Positions 49,001 to 55,809 of a DNA stretch of 64,000 nucleotides are shown here, one piece after another. Position 1 is the stretch's first letter; each line of letters starts with the position of its first letter. Source of the stretch: Rhinopomastus cyanomelas (lineage: Eukaryota; Chordata; Aves; Bucerotiformes; Rhinopomastidae). A program made the translations under genes and the position numbers. The stretch lies in the NCBI GenBank assembly GCA_013400115.1, contig VXBP01007531.1, positions 188,260-252,259 on the forward strand. Reading direction: 5' to 3'. Under the pieces are notes generated by a model. That model searched no databases and was not told the origin of the DNA. It saw only the letters and a program-made list of their open reading frames with translations.

Positions 49001-52000
49001 GTGTTTGTCTGCTGGCATGCTGCTGGGCACATTTATTTATGAATCTCAACCAAAGAATCCTAGAGTCATTAAGGTTGGAAAAGACCCATAAGATCATCCA
49101 GTCCAGCTGTCAAGCCTGTGCCACCATACCCACTAAACTATGTTCCCTGGTACCACATCTATATGTTTTTTGAACACCTTCAGGAGCTGTGACTCATCAC
49201 CCCCTTGGGCAACCTGTTCAGCCATCTTTCAGGCCAAGTTTCACAAGCTGGACAAATGAAATCACTGAGTATCGCAGCTTGTTGCAACTGTCCAAGCCGT
49301 GCTCCCGCAGCAGCAATGGCACACAGACACAGCCATGAGCTTTAGATGTTCATATAGGAACCTCTTGTTTTAGCTTGAGAAGCAGATTAGCTGCAAGGAC
49401 CAGTTGGGGCGTTGAGAATTGTACGGGCAGTCCCTGGGGCTTAACTGTGGAGCTGTGAATGCGAATTAGCATTGATGCTGCTTGCTGTGTCTGTTGGGAA
49501 CAGTTAAGTAACAGAAGACTCTTTGTGCACTACTAACCTCTTCCCTCTCCGCTATAGGAAGGGGTGACATCCCAAACCACACACTGGAGCCGTCTTTACT
49601 TCATGATTTTCTATATTGTTACCATGGTAGGTTTCTGGAAATGCTTTGTGCATCAAATAGTGGGGATGAGATGGGGAGACAGTGTTCACTGTACTGCAGG
49701 GGAGGTTCTATGCCTACACGAGGACAGCTTTGCTCTGCTATATAAACCTCTCCCAGAAACAAGCGCAAGTCCACAGTACTTGCAGTGACAGAGCTGATGC
49801 TGCACAAATCTGGGCCTGGGGTAAGGGCTAGGGCAGCCCAAGGGTTCTGTTCTGCCCCTCTGTGTCTGACTGTTAGCAGTGTACTCACGGGTAGATGTGT
49901 GCCATAGGCATCCTTTCTGCACTGGTGTTGCTGGGAAGCAGAGTTGAAACAAACCAAACACTCAGCTTGCTGTTGAACTGGGCTGGAAGAATCTCCTAGC
50001 AGCAGCCTCCTGATGCTTCCGTTCATATCCTCTTCCAGGTGGTAATGACCATCATTGTCGCTTTTATTCTGGATGCTTTCGTCTTCCGCATGAACTACAC
50101 TCGCAAGAACCAAGATTCAGAAGGTCAGAACTGAGGACCGGTTGACTTGCAAAGTGTCTTCACTCCCGGGTTCCTCATGTCTGTCTGAGAGGATGTGGCT
50201 GGTTGGCAAAGACCAGATTCTTGTGGTTTTTTTCTTTATCATGACTTCCTAAGCTCGTTCTTAGCTTTTGTGTGGTATTCTGGCTGCCTTTTTCTTGTGT
50301 GTCCCCGGTGTCCTCACTGTCCTTTCACTCTTGAGCTGGGTGTCCAAAACACTCTGAAATTTCACGACCAGCTAATTTGGGTGACACAAACACTTTAATC
50401 TCTCATAGCCCTTCTCCTACTCTTCCTTCAGGTGAATCTATATGCCAGCTTTTCTCTTTGTTCTCTGTGCAGATGACTACTAATAATTCTTTACATTTTT
50501 CTTCACTCATACATATAATACCAGAACACATTCCCCTACCAGAACACATGGGATGGCGGTCCCTGCCACGGGAGCAGTTTTCATAGAATAGTTTGGGTTA
50601 GAAGGGACTTTTAAAGGTCATCTTTGATCAGCCTCTCATCCTTCTTAGGTGCCAGCAGATAAAACAGGTGTGGCCCAGGCCCATGGGAGCCAGATACTCT
50701 TAGTTACGGAAACACTTCACCGTGAACCTTTCTGCACCCAGTTTGAAGAGTGCACTGAAAAACGTTTCATAGCACTGAACTCCCAAGCTGGGTTAGGCAG
50801 TTGAAGGTCAAAACACACTGATTCTCTTGTGTTTATTTGCTTTGCTAGTTCAGTTACAGGCAATCACAAAGCTGTAAAATGTTTTTTTTAAAGGTACTAA
50901 GGAGCCTGATGTTTTAAAAAGCTGAGACTCTTGCTGGCCCTACACATTTGACTTCTTCCCTGCCTCGCTAGGGGGCAAGGACATGCAGGTTCCAGTAACA
51001 GAACAGTACAGGCTATGCTGGCCTCTGCCTTGGTCCTGTATGTGGTTAAGCTTTGCCTTCCATTATAATTATAGCAGTTGATGAAGCAATGTTCATCTGA
51101 AAGTCTGTTTTTCTCCTCTTTCTTGCCTCTCCAGAAGACAATGGCATAGTGCTGGAGAAGGAGATCTCCAAGGAGGAAGTGATTGGCATCATCGAGATGT
51201 ACAAGCGGAGTTCGGCCACCACTGACACCACTCAGCTGCAGAAGATTGTTTTGCAGATGGACAAATACGGGGTAAGAGAAGAGGCTCCCTGCAAGTCTTG
51301 GGCTTCGGGGGAGGAAGGTGCACCACAGCCACATAGGCCTTTTTGCTCTCAAAAGAGAAGCTGCATGTGTCTGTGGTGTTGAGAGCTGAGCTACTGGAGG
51401 GATGCTGCAGCACTGGCACAAAGTTTTGCTGTCCTGGAAAAGTAGCAGCTTAATTTCCCCTGCACTTCAAATAGAGTCATGGAATCATCATGTGACTTTC
51501 ATATCCAAGTCACACAGGACCACATCCAGGCGGGTCTTTAACGTCTCCAGTGAAGGAGACTCCACAACCTCCCTGGGCAGCCTGTGCTCTGTCACACTCA
51601 CTGTGAAGAGGTTCCTTCTGATATTTATGTGGAACCTCCTATGTTCCAGCTTACAACCATTGCCCCTTGTTCTATCACTAGATGACACTGAGAAAGTCTG
51701 GCTCCATCCTCGTGACACCCACCCTTCATGTATTTATAGACATTAATGAGGTCACCCCTCAGTCTTCCCTTCTCCAAGCTAAAGAGACCCAGCTCCCTCA
51801 GCCTCTCCTCATAAGGGAGGTGCTCCACTTCTGTCATCATCCTTGCTGCCCTACGCTAGACTCCCTCCAGCAGCTCCACATCCCTCTTAAACTGAGGGGC
51901 CCAGAACCGGACACAATACTCCAGATGTTGTCGCACTAGGGCAGAGTAGAGGGGGAGAAGAACCTCTCTTGATCTGCTAACCAGCCCCTTCTGACCCACC

Positions 52001-55000
52001 CCAGGATGCTGTTGGCCCTCTTGGCCACGAGAGCACACCGCTGGCTCATAGTCATCCTGCTGTCCACCAGGACCCCCATGTCCCTTTCTCCTACACTGCT
52101 CTCCAACAGCTCAGTCCACAGCTTATACTGGTGCCTGGGGTTGTTCCTGCCCAGATGCAAGACTCTACACTTAATCCTTGTTGTACTTCATTACATTTCT
52201 CTTTGCTCAGCTCTCCAGCCTGTCCAGGTCTTGCTGAATGGCAGCACAGTCTGCTGGGGTGTCGGTGACACCATCCAGCTTTGTGTCATCAGCAAACTTG
52301 CTGACAGTGCACCTTAATCCCTTGTCCAAGTCATTAATGACTAGAACAAATAGTACTAGTCCCAGAACTGACCCCTGGGGCACTCCACTAGATACACGCT
52401 TCCAAATAGACTCTGTGCCATTGACCACTACTTTCTGGCTTCTATCCTGGAGCCAATTCATGATCCACCTCACTACCCGATCATCTAGACCACACCACCT
52501 CAGTTTGGCTGCAAGGATGCTGTGGGAGACTATATCAAATGCCTTACTCAAGTCAAGATAGATCACATCCACCGCTCTGCCATCATCTATCCACCTGCTG
52601 GAAACAGCCTCTAGAACAAATTGTTCCATCACCTTTCCAGGGATGGAGGTGAGGCTGACCGATCTATAGTTACCTGGGTCCTCCTTCTTTCCCTTTTTGA
52701 AGATTGGAGTGACATTTGCTGTCCTCCAGTCCCTAGGCACCTCTCCTGATCCCCATGACTTAGTAAAGATGATGGAGAGTGGCTTAGCAATGACTTCCGC
52801 CGTCTCCCTTACAATGTTCTGGCTTGGAAGAGACCTCGCAGATCATCCAGTCCCAGTCCCCTGCCATGGGCAGCGATGCCTCTCACCAAACCAGGTTGCC
52901 CAGAGCCCCATCCAGCCTGGCTTTGAACACTTCCAGGGGTGGAGCAGCCACAACCTCCTGGGGCAACATGTTCAAGTGCCTCAGCAGCCTCACTGTAAAT
53001 AATTTTGTCCTAATATCTAATCTCAGTCTCCCATCTTCTACCTTAAAGCCATTTCCCCTCATCCTATCACTACAAATTCTTGTACAAAGCCCTTCCCCAG
53101 CTTTCTCATAGACCAGTTCAGGTACTGGAAGGTCTCCCAGAAGTCTTCTCTTCCCCAGGTGAAATACCCCCAAATCTTGCAGCCTGTCCCTAGAGAAGAG
53201 GGGCTCCAAACCTTTGATCATCTTTGTGGCCTCCTCTGGACCATCTCCAACAGTTCCATTTCCTTCTTGTGTTGGGGGCTCTAGAACTGTACACAGCATT
53301 CATGAGAAGTCTTATGAGAGCAGAGTAGATGAGAAGGATAACTTCCCTCGACCTGCTGGCCACACTTCTTTTGAAGCATCCTAGGGTGTGGTTGGCTTTC
53401 TGAGCTCTGAGGACACATTGCCAGCTCATGTTGAGTTTTTCATTAGCTGACACCTTGACAAACGCTCATTGCTGTTCCCTGCAGACTTTGCTTAGAGCAT
53501 TCTTGGCCCAGTACCGACTGGAAAAAAGTCTCTTAATTTTTCTCCAAGGAGACTACTGTCTTGTAAATTCTCCTTCGTGCCTACCTGTGCCATCACACAG
53601 TCCTGAACCATTGCACAGCATTGTCATGGTATTGACTGCAGTCACCAGGCTTCTGCTCTCCACAGTGCTGCTTGTGTTCTCATTCTAAAACAGAACAGAC
53701 AGCAGCAAGGATGAGCTGAGCTCAGTAACTGCTCTTTTTTCAGAGCTTTTGTCTCATGCATCTGAGGAGAGCTTAAGTGGCTGCTTTAATAACAGCTGTT
53801 ATATTCTTGTATCACCACTCCAGGTGCTAGAGTCCCTTTTTTTTGCTGTGTTTGGCTTGGTAGGTGAAGACTGAGCTCTTGTGCACGCAGACAAGACTCA
53901 GGACAGCGATGGTGATACAGATCAGACAGTAAACCAACGCAGGATGCTGGACTCAGCCTTGCAGTGTCATACAGAGTGATGGTGCCACACCTGAGGTTTC
54001 TTAATCCTGTTCATAGAACTCCTGTTCAGAGATTAATTCAGACTTCAGCTCTCTGTGTACACGATTTAAGAAGTCCAGGCCCATAGGGTAAATGTCATTG
54101 TCTGGACTTGAAGTGGGACCTGACATTGTTCTCACACAAGGTTTTACTTGGAAGTTATTTGGAAGTCCAGGGTAGCCCAAGCTCATCAGTAGATGACTCC
54201 ATAAAGGATCGAGTGACTCCATAAAGGATGCCTAAAGTTTCAGGAACTGGTCTTGTGGGTTTCTTAGGGAATGATGAATGGTTTTTCTGATTGTTTCTTC
54301 TTCCTTCCACGAAACTCTAGCAAATGTCAACAGTGTTTCTGGGACGCAGATCAAGAACCAAGAGTGATTTGAGTATGAAGATGTACGAGGAGGAGATACA
54401 GGTATAGGGGCCTGAGCTGGTAACACCACTAGGTCTGTGTCAAGCAAGACATTGCCTAGAATAACAAACCATTCAAATACCCTTCCTGCCCCAGGCAGCC
54501 ATGTGTTGCATGAGGAAGCTTTGAAATGTGTTTTGAATTGAACAGTTCTGGCATTTGGGGAATTTCTTAACCCACTCACTGTGGCGGAGCCTCCTCAGTG
54601 GATCTGGGTGCCCTGCTGTGCACGTGCTTGTCAGCCCAGTTGCAGTGACCATGAGTGCAGACACTGCAGCTGGCTGAGCTCACCTCAGCATACTGAGCAG
54701 TTGTGTTTGCTGGGGCTGTGAGCACAGACATGCGCAGAGCTGCATTCCTGGGGCTTGAGTGCTGGTTTTGCTGGTTTGCTTAAGCCACTGGAATGTGATT
54801 GTGGTCGAGCTGGGGTGTGTCTGTGCTCCCTGGAGGGTGCTGCCAGTTGCAAGCAATAACACCTGGTTTACCATTAGGATAGCAGGAAAACAAAGACAGG
54901 AAACACTTGAATCAGCTGCTTCTCTGGATCATTCCAGGAATTCCTGCTAGTGCCCTTAAGGGTCAGGAACTTTATGCCCCAGTCAGTGTAGTCCCTGCCA

Positions 55001-55809
55001 GACATTCACCTCCAGGTTGAAGGTCATGGGCCAATGTAATGATTAGTGCTGAAATAATTAATCTTGTGAGCATTTGAACCTGTCCTTTGTCCCTTGGGCA
55101 ACTAAGCTCAGGAATGAACCATCAGTCCCTGTAACAAAAACAAGCCTCAGATTTGCCTTTGGGCTGGGGGAACCTGCAGTGAAGCTCCCCATGCATTCTG
55201 CTGGGGCTCTGCTTCAGGATGGGACATACTGAAACACCCTGGGTGTTACCCGGGACTGTGAATCCCAAACGTCATGGGATGTCAATCCTATTGTCCTAGA
55301 TGTCCAGAAGGGATATTTCCTTGCCCAGGTTGGTCAGTTCAGCTGGTTGTACCTGAGCCCATAGCTGGTGCTTCTTGCCTGTGCTGTGGGTGGGAAGATT
55401 TTGGCACTTAGCTGTAGGGTTCAGTGCTGAACTTGGCACAGTAGGGTTAATGGTTGGACTTGCTGATCCCAAAGCTCTTTTCCAACCTGAATGAGTCCAT
55501 GATCCATCACAGCTGGGCTGCAGTTATCTGGGTTGCTCCAGGGGTCTCTAGGTCTGTGGAGAGAGCCCCTCTGTGCCCAAGCAAATGGCAAAGCAGCCAA
55601 AGGCTCTGCTTGTGGGGGTCCTGCTGGGGGCTGTGAGGCCAGTGTGGGGCAGAGCCTGATCTCAGTGTGTTTGATCTCCATTGCAGGAGTGGTATGAGGA
55701 GCATTCCCGAAAAGAAGAATCCCAAATGCCATTGCTAGAGCCTACATCTGCTTCCAACAGCTCTCTGAAGCCCAAGAGGCTCCGACAGCGCTCCCAGACT
55801 GTCATTTAG
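9946..55809 (+). CDS. TPCN1: TPCN1, two-pore channel 1 (27 coding exons)
   Basis: TPC1 is a dimeric voltage- and PI(3,5)P2-gated cation channel of endosomes and lysosomes, linked to NAADP-evoked Ca2+ signalling (family knowledge). The 27 coding exons total 2454 bp, or 817 residues (human 816), with every junction phase consistent. Seen in the translation: six-segment domain I (IS1 about residues 107-125, IS4 ending in RCIFLVDCRY, linker RRNLRQ with the PI(3,5)P2-binding arginine pattern, filter TTSNFPDV at 278-285); an EF-hand-like linker (about 340-420); domain II (IIS1 about 443-462, IIS4 with VLRPLQLLR, filter VVNDW at 645-649); N-glycosylation sequons NTS, NHT and NKT in the IIS5-pore loop; and a charged C-tail with GRRSRTKSD. 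Filter II has Asp where mammals have Asn. One exon has duplicated donors, and an alternative first exon may exist at 27726. Confidence 0.97.
10058..18927 (+). other. TPCN1 intron 1, left part
   Basis: This is the first 9 kb of a 19.8-kb intron. I see no exon, RNA gene or clear repeat. Reading frames are short and unlike known proteins. An A-rich purine run lies at 18306-18360. Confidence 0.6.
18306..18360. repeat. A-rich purine tract
   Basis: About 55 bp made of A runs broken by G, GT and GC. Low complexity. Confidence 0.8.
18928..19385 (-). repeat. CR1 LINE fragment, antisense
   Basis: It begins with ATCATAGAATCATAGAATGG, the reverse complement of the CR1 3' microsatellite. It continues through GGTTACTCAGGGCCCC and the CTCTTCTCCAGGCTGAACAA block. 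A fairly long 3' fragment. Confidence 0.92.
19386..22600 (+). other. TPCN1 intron 1, middle part
   Basis: I see no exon, RNA gene or clear repeat. The longest frames are about 110 residues and not recognisable. Confidence 0.55.
22601..23900 (-). mobile_element. Possible old LTR (endogenous retrovirus type) with CpG-rich core
   Basis: Read on the minus strand, this block has a TATAAAAGG box at about 23835-23843, a CpG-rich stretch (about 23270-23770), an AATAAA at 22751-22756, and then CCACCACA followed by TTGGTGCTGAAA, which resembles an LTR end beside a primer-binding site. No flanking target-site duplication or matching terminal repeat could be found, and the TATA to poly(A) distance (about 1.1 kb) is long for an LTR. 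It has no gag, pol or env frame. It could equally be an unrelated intronic promoter. Confidence 0.3.
23296..23306 (+). promoter_or_regulatory. Consensus YY1 site in CpG-rich intronic block
   Basis: AAGATGGCGGC matches the strong YY1 motif exactly. A weaker ATGGCGG core lies near 23676. The surrounding 500 bp is the most CpG-rich part of intron 1. Confidence 0.5.
25968..26195 (-). repeat. CR1 LINE 3' fragment, antisense
   Basis: It contains TGGGTTGGAAAGGAACTACA, CATCTAGTCCAACCCCTTAC and the TCCAGGGATGG block of CR1. Confidence 0.9.
27104..27163. repeat. Pyrimidine tract (T, C and CCT runs)
   Basis: About 60 bp of nearly pure pyrimidine, including CTCCTCCTCCTCCTC. A T-rich run also lies at about 26950-26981. 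Confidence 0.85.
27726..27816 (+). CDS. TPCN1: Candidate alternative first coding exon of TPCN1
   Basis: An ATG in good context (GGCTGCCATGC) opens MRWREPHAIYFEDSGSPVER and then SSYLIEPDTD, ending at a GTAAAT donor in phase 1. That phase joins exon 2 at 29854 exactly in frame and would replace the 37 residues of exon 1 by 30 (810 residues in all). Used as an internal cassette from the acceptor at 27717 it would be 100 bp and break the frame, so a separate promoter is the more likely reading. No homologue of this N-terminus comes to mind. Needs RNA support. Confidence 0.5.
27817..29853 (+). other. TPCN1 intron 1, 3' end
   Basis: It holds an ATT-rich microsatellite at 27956-27985. I see no gene. 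Confidence 0.6.
27956..27985. repeat. (ATT)n microsatellite
   Basis: Interrupted TTA/ATT repeat, about 30 bp. Confidence 0.9.
29854..29978 (+). CDS. TPCN1: TPCN1 coding exon 2
   Basis: It encodes GGSYDVINDASSPAAG and then HNWEMNYQEAAIYLQ, residues 38-79 of the cytosolic N-terminus. The NWEMNYQEAAIYLQ block is invariant in the TPC1 sequences I recall. Confidence 0.97.
29979..32431 (+). other. TPCN1 intron 2
   Basis: No exon or RNA gene is visible. A 214-codon minus-strand frame (30617-31261) has no recognisable similarity. Confidence 0.55.
32432..32608 (+). CDS. TPCN1: TPCN1 coding exon 3
   Basis: 59 codons (residues 80-138), EGENNDKFFTHPKNAKALAA onward, then segment IS1 with a run of six leucines (STALLLLLLSLCE). 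Confidence 0.97.
33435..33465. repeat. Perfect 14-bp inverted repeat, 3-nt loop
   Basis: TTCCCTATGTGTCA, loop CTC, then TGACACATAGGGAA. It lies in TPCN1 intron 3, followed by an A run. The stem is too short for an ordinary pre-miRNA. Confidence 0.9.
33849..33962 (+). CDS. TPCN1: TPCN1 coding exon 4
   Basis: Residues 139-176, VHATLELFALIVVVFELWMK onward: segment IS2 and the FIRHKRTMVK loop. Phase 0 on both sides. Confidence 0.97.
34207..34337 (+). CDS. TPCN1: TPCN1 coding exon 5
   Basis: Residues 177-219: segment IS3 (TCVLFVQFIEAIVVLVRQ) and IS4 (RITRALRCIFLVDCRY), ending GAVR and part of the next Arg. Phase 2 out. Confidence 0.97.
34915..35003 (+). CDS. TPCN1: TPCN1 coding exon 6
   Basis: Residues 220-249: NLRQIFQSLPPFIDILLLLL and the rest of IS5. 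The RR-x-x-R pattern at the exon 5/6 join is the IS4-S5 linker that binds PI(3,5)P2 in TPC1. Confidence 0.97.
35582..35616 (+). CDS. TPCN1: TPCN1 coding exon 7
   Basis: A 35-bp exon, FYLFSPNHSDP, residues 250-261, the loop before pore helix I. Confidence 0.95.
36196..36254 (+). CDS. TPCN1: TPCN1 coding exon 8
   Basis: YFNTLENSLVNLFVLLTTS, residues 262-280: pore helix and start of filter I. Human has Ala where this has Ser (TTSN). Confidence 0.96.
36992..37062 (-). repeat. CR1 LINE 3' scrap, antisense
   Basis: CACAGAATGTCAGCGGTTGA, then AGATCATCTAGTCCAACCCC. It lies about 40 bp before exon 9. Confidence 0.85.
37101..37200 (+). CDS. TPCN1: TPCN1 coding exon 9
   Basis: Residues 281-314: N then FPDVMMPSYARNPWSCVFF and the start of IS6. 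It completes filter I. Confidence 0.97.
38208..38324 (+). CDS. TPCN1: TPCN1 coding exon 10
   Basis: Residues 315-353: the end of IS6 (LLAVVFDTFNDIEKRKF) and the first EF-hand-like helix of the I-II linker. Confidence 0.97.
39137..39261 (+). CDS. TPCN1: TPCN1 coding exon 11
   Basis: Residues 354-394: RPSGISFKHFEGLLRFYKPR and then ERYLTFKALNQSNTPLV, in the EF-hand-like linker domain. Confidence 0.96.
40464..40512 (+). CDS. TPCN1: TPCN1 coding exon 12
   Basis: LKDFYNFYEVVGLKWK, residues 395-411. Phase 2 in, phase 0 out. Confidence 0.96.
40702..40765 (+). CDS. TPCN1: TPCN1 coding exon 13
   Basis: AKRSREHWFDDLPRTAFLIV and K, residues 412-432, the helix leading into domain II. Confidence 0.96.
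41745..41789 (+). CDS. TPCN1: TPCN1 coding exon 14 (tandem donors)
   Basis: INILVNSHVFQYTM, residues 433-447. The first donor (ATGT/GTAAGT at 41790) gives QYTMYTVVAVNG, which matches human. A second identical donor 15 bp on (41805) would extend the exon by five codons, CKYTM before Y, in frame. Confidence 0.95.
41780..41809. repeat. 15-bp perfect tandem duplication spanning a splice donor
   Basis: TACACTATGTGTAAG occurs twice back to back (41780-41794 and 41795-41809), followed by T. Each copy carries exon end and donor, so both GTAAGT sites are identical. Confidence 0.97.
42435..42805 (+). repeat. CR1 LINE 3' fragment, sense
   Basis: It contains GCACTGGAACAGGCTGCCCA, TTCAAGGCCAGGCTGGATGA and the terminal CCATTCTGTGATTC. 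About 370 bp, one of the better kept copies. Confidence 0.93.
43222..43278 (+). CDS. TPCN1: TPCN1 coding exon 15
   Basis: TVVAVNGIWILVETFMLQ, residues 448-466, most of segment IIS1. Confidence 0.97.
43369..43422 (+). CDS. TPCN1: TPCN1 coding exon 16
   Basis: GNFFSRNVPWSYIVFLT, residues 467-484, start of IIS2. Confidence 0.97.
44792..44864 (+). CDS. TPCN1: TPCN1 coding exon 17
   Basis: YGVELLLKTTGLGPVEYLSS then GWN, residues 485-508: end of IIS2 and the S2-S3 loop. Confidence 0.97.
45100..45207 (+). CDS. TPCN1: TPCN1 coding exon 18
   Basis: Residues 509-544: IIS3 (FDFSVTLFAFLGLMALAF) and IIS4 (FIVVLRPLQLLR) with the voltage-sensing arginines kept. Confidence 0.97.
46408..46479 (+). CDS. TPCN1: TPCN1 coding exon 19
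   Basis: LFKLKKRYRNVLDTMFELFP then RMA, residues 545-568, the IIS4-S5 linker. Confidence 0.97.
47129..47160. repeat. 16-bp tandem duplication in TPCN1 intron 19
   Basis: CTTTGTGTTTCTCCGC occurs twice in direct succession, 48 bp before exon 20. Confidence 0.95.
47209..47298 (+). CDS. TPCN1: TPCN1 coding exon 20
   Basis: LGLTLLIFYYCFAIVGMEFF then AGVVYPNCC, residues 569-598: IIS5 and the start of the lumenal loop. Confidence 0.97.
48019..48134 (+). CDS. TPCN1: TPCN1 coding exon 21
   Basis: Residues 599-637: TSTVADSYRWVNHTVGNKTV then VEEGYYYLNNFDNILNSF. The N-glycosylation sequons NHT and NKT are kept; NTS spans the exon 20/21 join. Confidence 0.97.
48789..48835 (+). CDS. TPCN1: TPCN1 coding exon 22 (filter II)
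   Basis: TLFELTVVNDWYIIM, residues 638-653. It holds the domain II pore helix and selectivity filter. The codon GAC gives Asp648 where the mammalian TPC1 sequences I recall have Asn (VNNW). Confidence 0.97.
49056..49235 (-). repeat. CR1 LINE 3' fragment, antisense
   Basis: GGTTGGAAAAGACCCATAAG, then ATCATCCAGTCCAGC and the GGGCAACCTGTTCAG block. Confidence 0.88.
49558..49626 (+). CDS. TPCN1: TPCN1 coding exon 23
   Basis: EGVTSQTTHWSRLYFMIFYI then VTM, residues 654-676, start of IIS6. Confidence 0.97.
50039..50123 (+). CDS. TPCN1: TPCN1 coding exon 24
   Basis: VVMTIIVAFILDAFVFRMNY then TRKNQDSE, residues 677-704: the end of IIS6 and the gate region. The donor G/GTCAGA is weak. Confidence 0.96.
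50583..50640 (-). repeat. Short CR1 scrap, antisense
   Basis: CATAGAATAGTTTGGGTTAG then AAGGGACTTTTAAAGGTCAT, a CR1-type 3' end in reverse. Confidence 0.65.
51135..51271 (+). CDS. TPCN1: TPCN1 coding exon 25
   Basis: DNGIVLEKEISKEEVIGIIE and onward to LQKIVLQMDKYG, residues 705-750 of the C-terminal helical domain. Confidence 0.96.
51472..52810 (-). mobile_element. CR1 LINE, 5'-truncated, with reverse-transcriptase fragment
   Basis: An antisense CR1 of about 1.3 kb. Its minus strand carries an uninterrupted 177-codon frame (52207-52740) from the C-terminal part of the CR1 reverse transcriptase: NYRSVSLTS, motif A YLDLSKAFD (residues 61-69), motif B SGVPQGSVLG (118-127) and the FADD catalytic box (149-152). 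It has no start region, endonuclease or ORF1, so it is not autonomous. Confidence 0.93.
52811..53470 (-). repeat. Second CR1 copy, abutting the first
   Basis: It reads CTTGGAAGAGACCTCGCAGA at its 3' end, then AGAGCCCCATCCAGCCTGGC and the usual CR1 3' body for about 660 bp. Its 3' end meets the truncated 5' end of the neighbouring CR1, same orientation. Confidence 0.9.
54191..54230. repeat. 20-bp imperfect tandem duplication
   Basis: TGACTCCATAAAGGAT occurs at 54194-54209 and 54214-54229. Confidence 0.9.
54321..54401 (+). CDS. TPCN1: TPCN1 coding exon 26
   Basis: QMSTVFLGRRSRTKSDLSMK then MYEEEIQ, residues 751-777. The basic and phosphorylatable RRSRTKSDLS stretch matches human. Confidence 0.96.
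54402..55686 (+). other. TPCN1 intron 26
   Basis: Only a CR1 scrap (55436-55503) is recognised. Confidence 0.55.
55436..55503 (+). repeat. CR1-like 3' scrap, sense
   Basis: GGTTGGACTTGCTGATCCCA then AGCTCTTTTCCAACCTGAAT resembles the CR1 3' end. Confidence 0.65.
55687..55809 (+). CDS. TPCN1: TPCN1 coding exon 27 (stop codon)
   Basis: EWYEEHSRKEESQMPLLEP and onward to LRQRSQTVI, stop TAG at 55807-55809. The end RQRSQTV matches human; one residue (Ile) is added. Confidence 0.96.
   Translation, partial: EWYEEHSRKEESQMPLLEPTSASNSSLKPKRLRQRSQTVI

Larger units (their letters stand above)
41810..51134 (+). other. TPCN1 introns 14-24 (summary)
   Basis: These introns hold CR1 copies (42435-42805, 49056-49235, 50583-50640) and a 16-bp tandem duplication at 47129-47160. 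No other gene or RNA is recognised. Confidence 0.5.
51272..54320 (+). other. TPCN1 intron 25
   Basis: About 2 kb of this 3-kb intron is two head-to-tail CR1 copies. A 20-bp imperfect tandem duplication lies at 54191-54230. Nothing else is recognised. Confidence 0.7.

Noticed and set aside
52207..52740. A host gene with a reverse-transcriptase domain
   Set aside because: The flanks and motifs are those of a CR1 LINE, and it is 5'-truncated.
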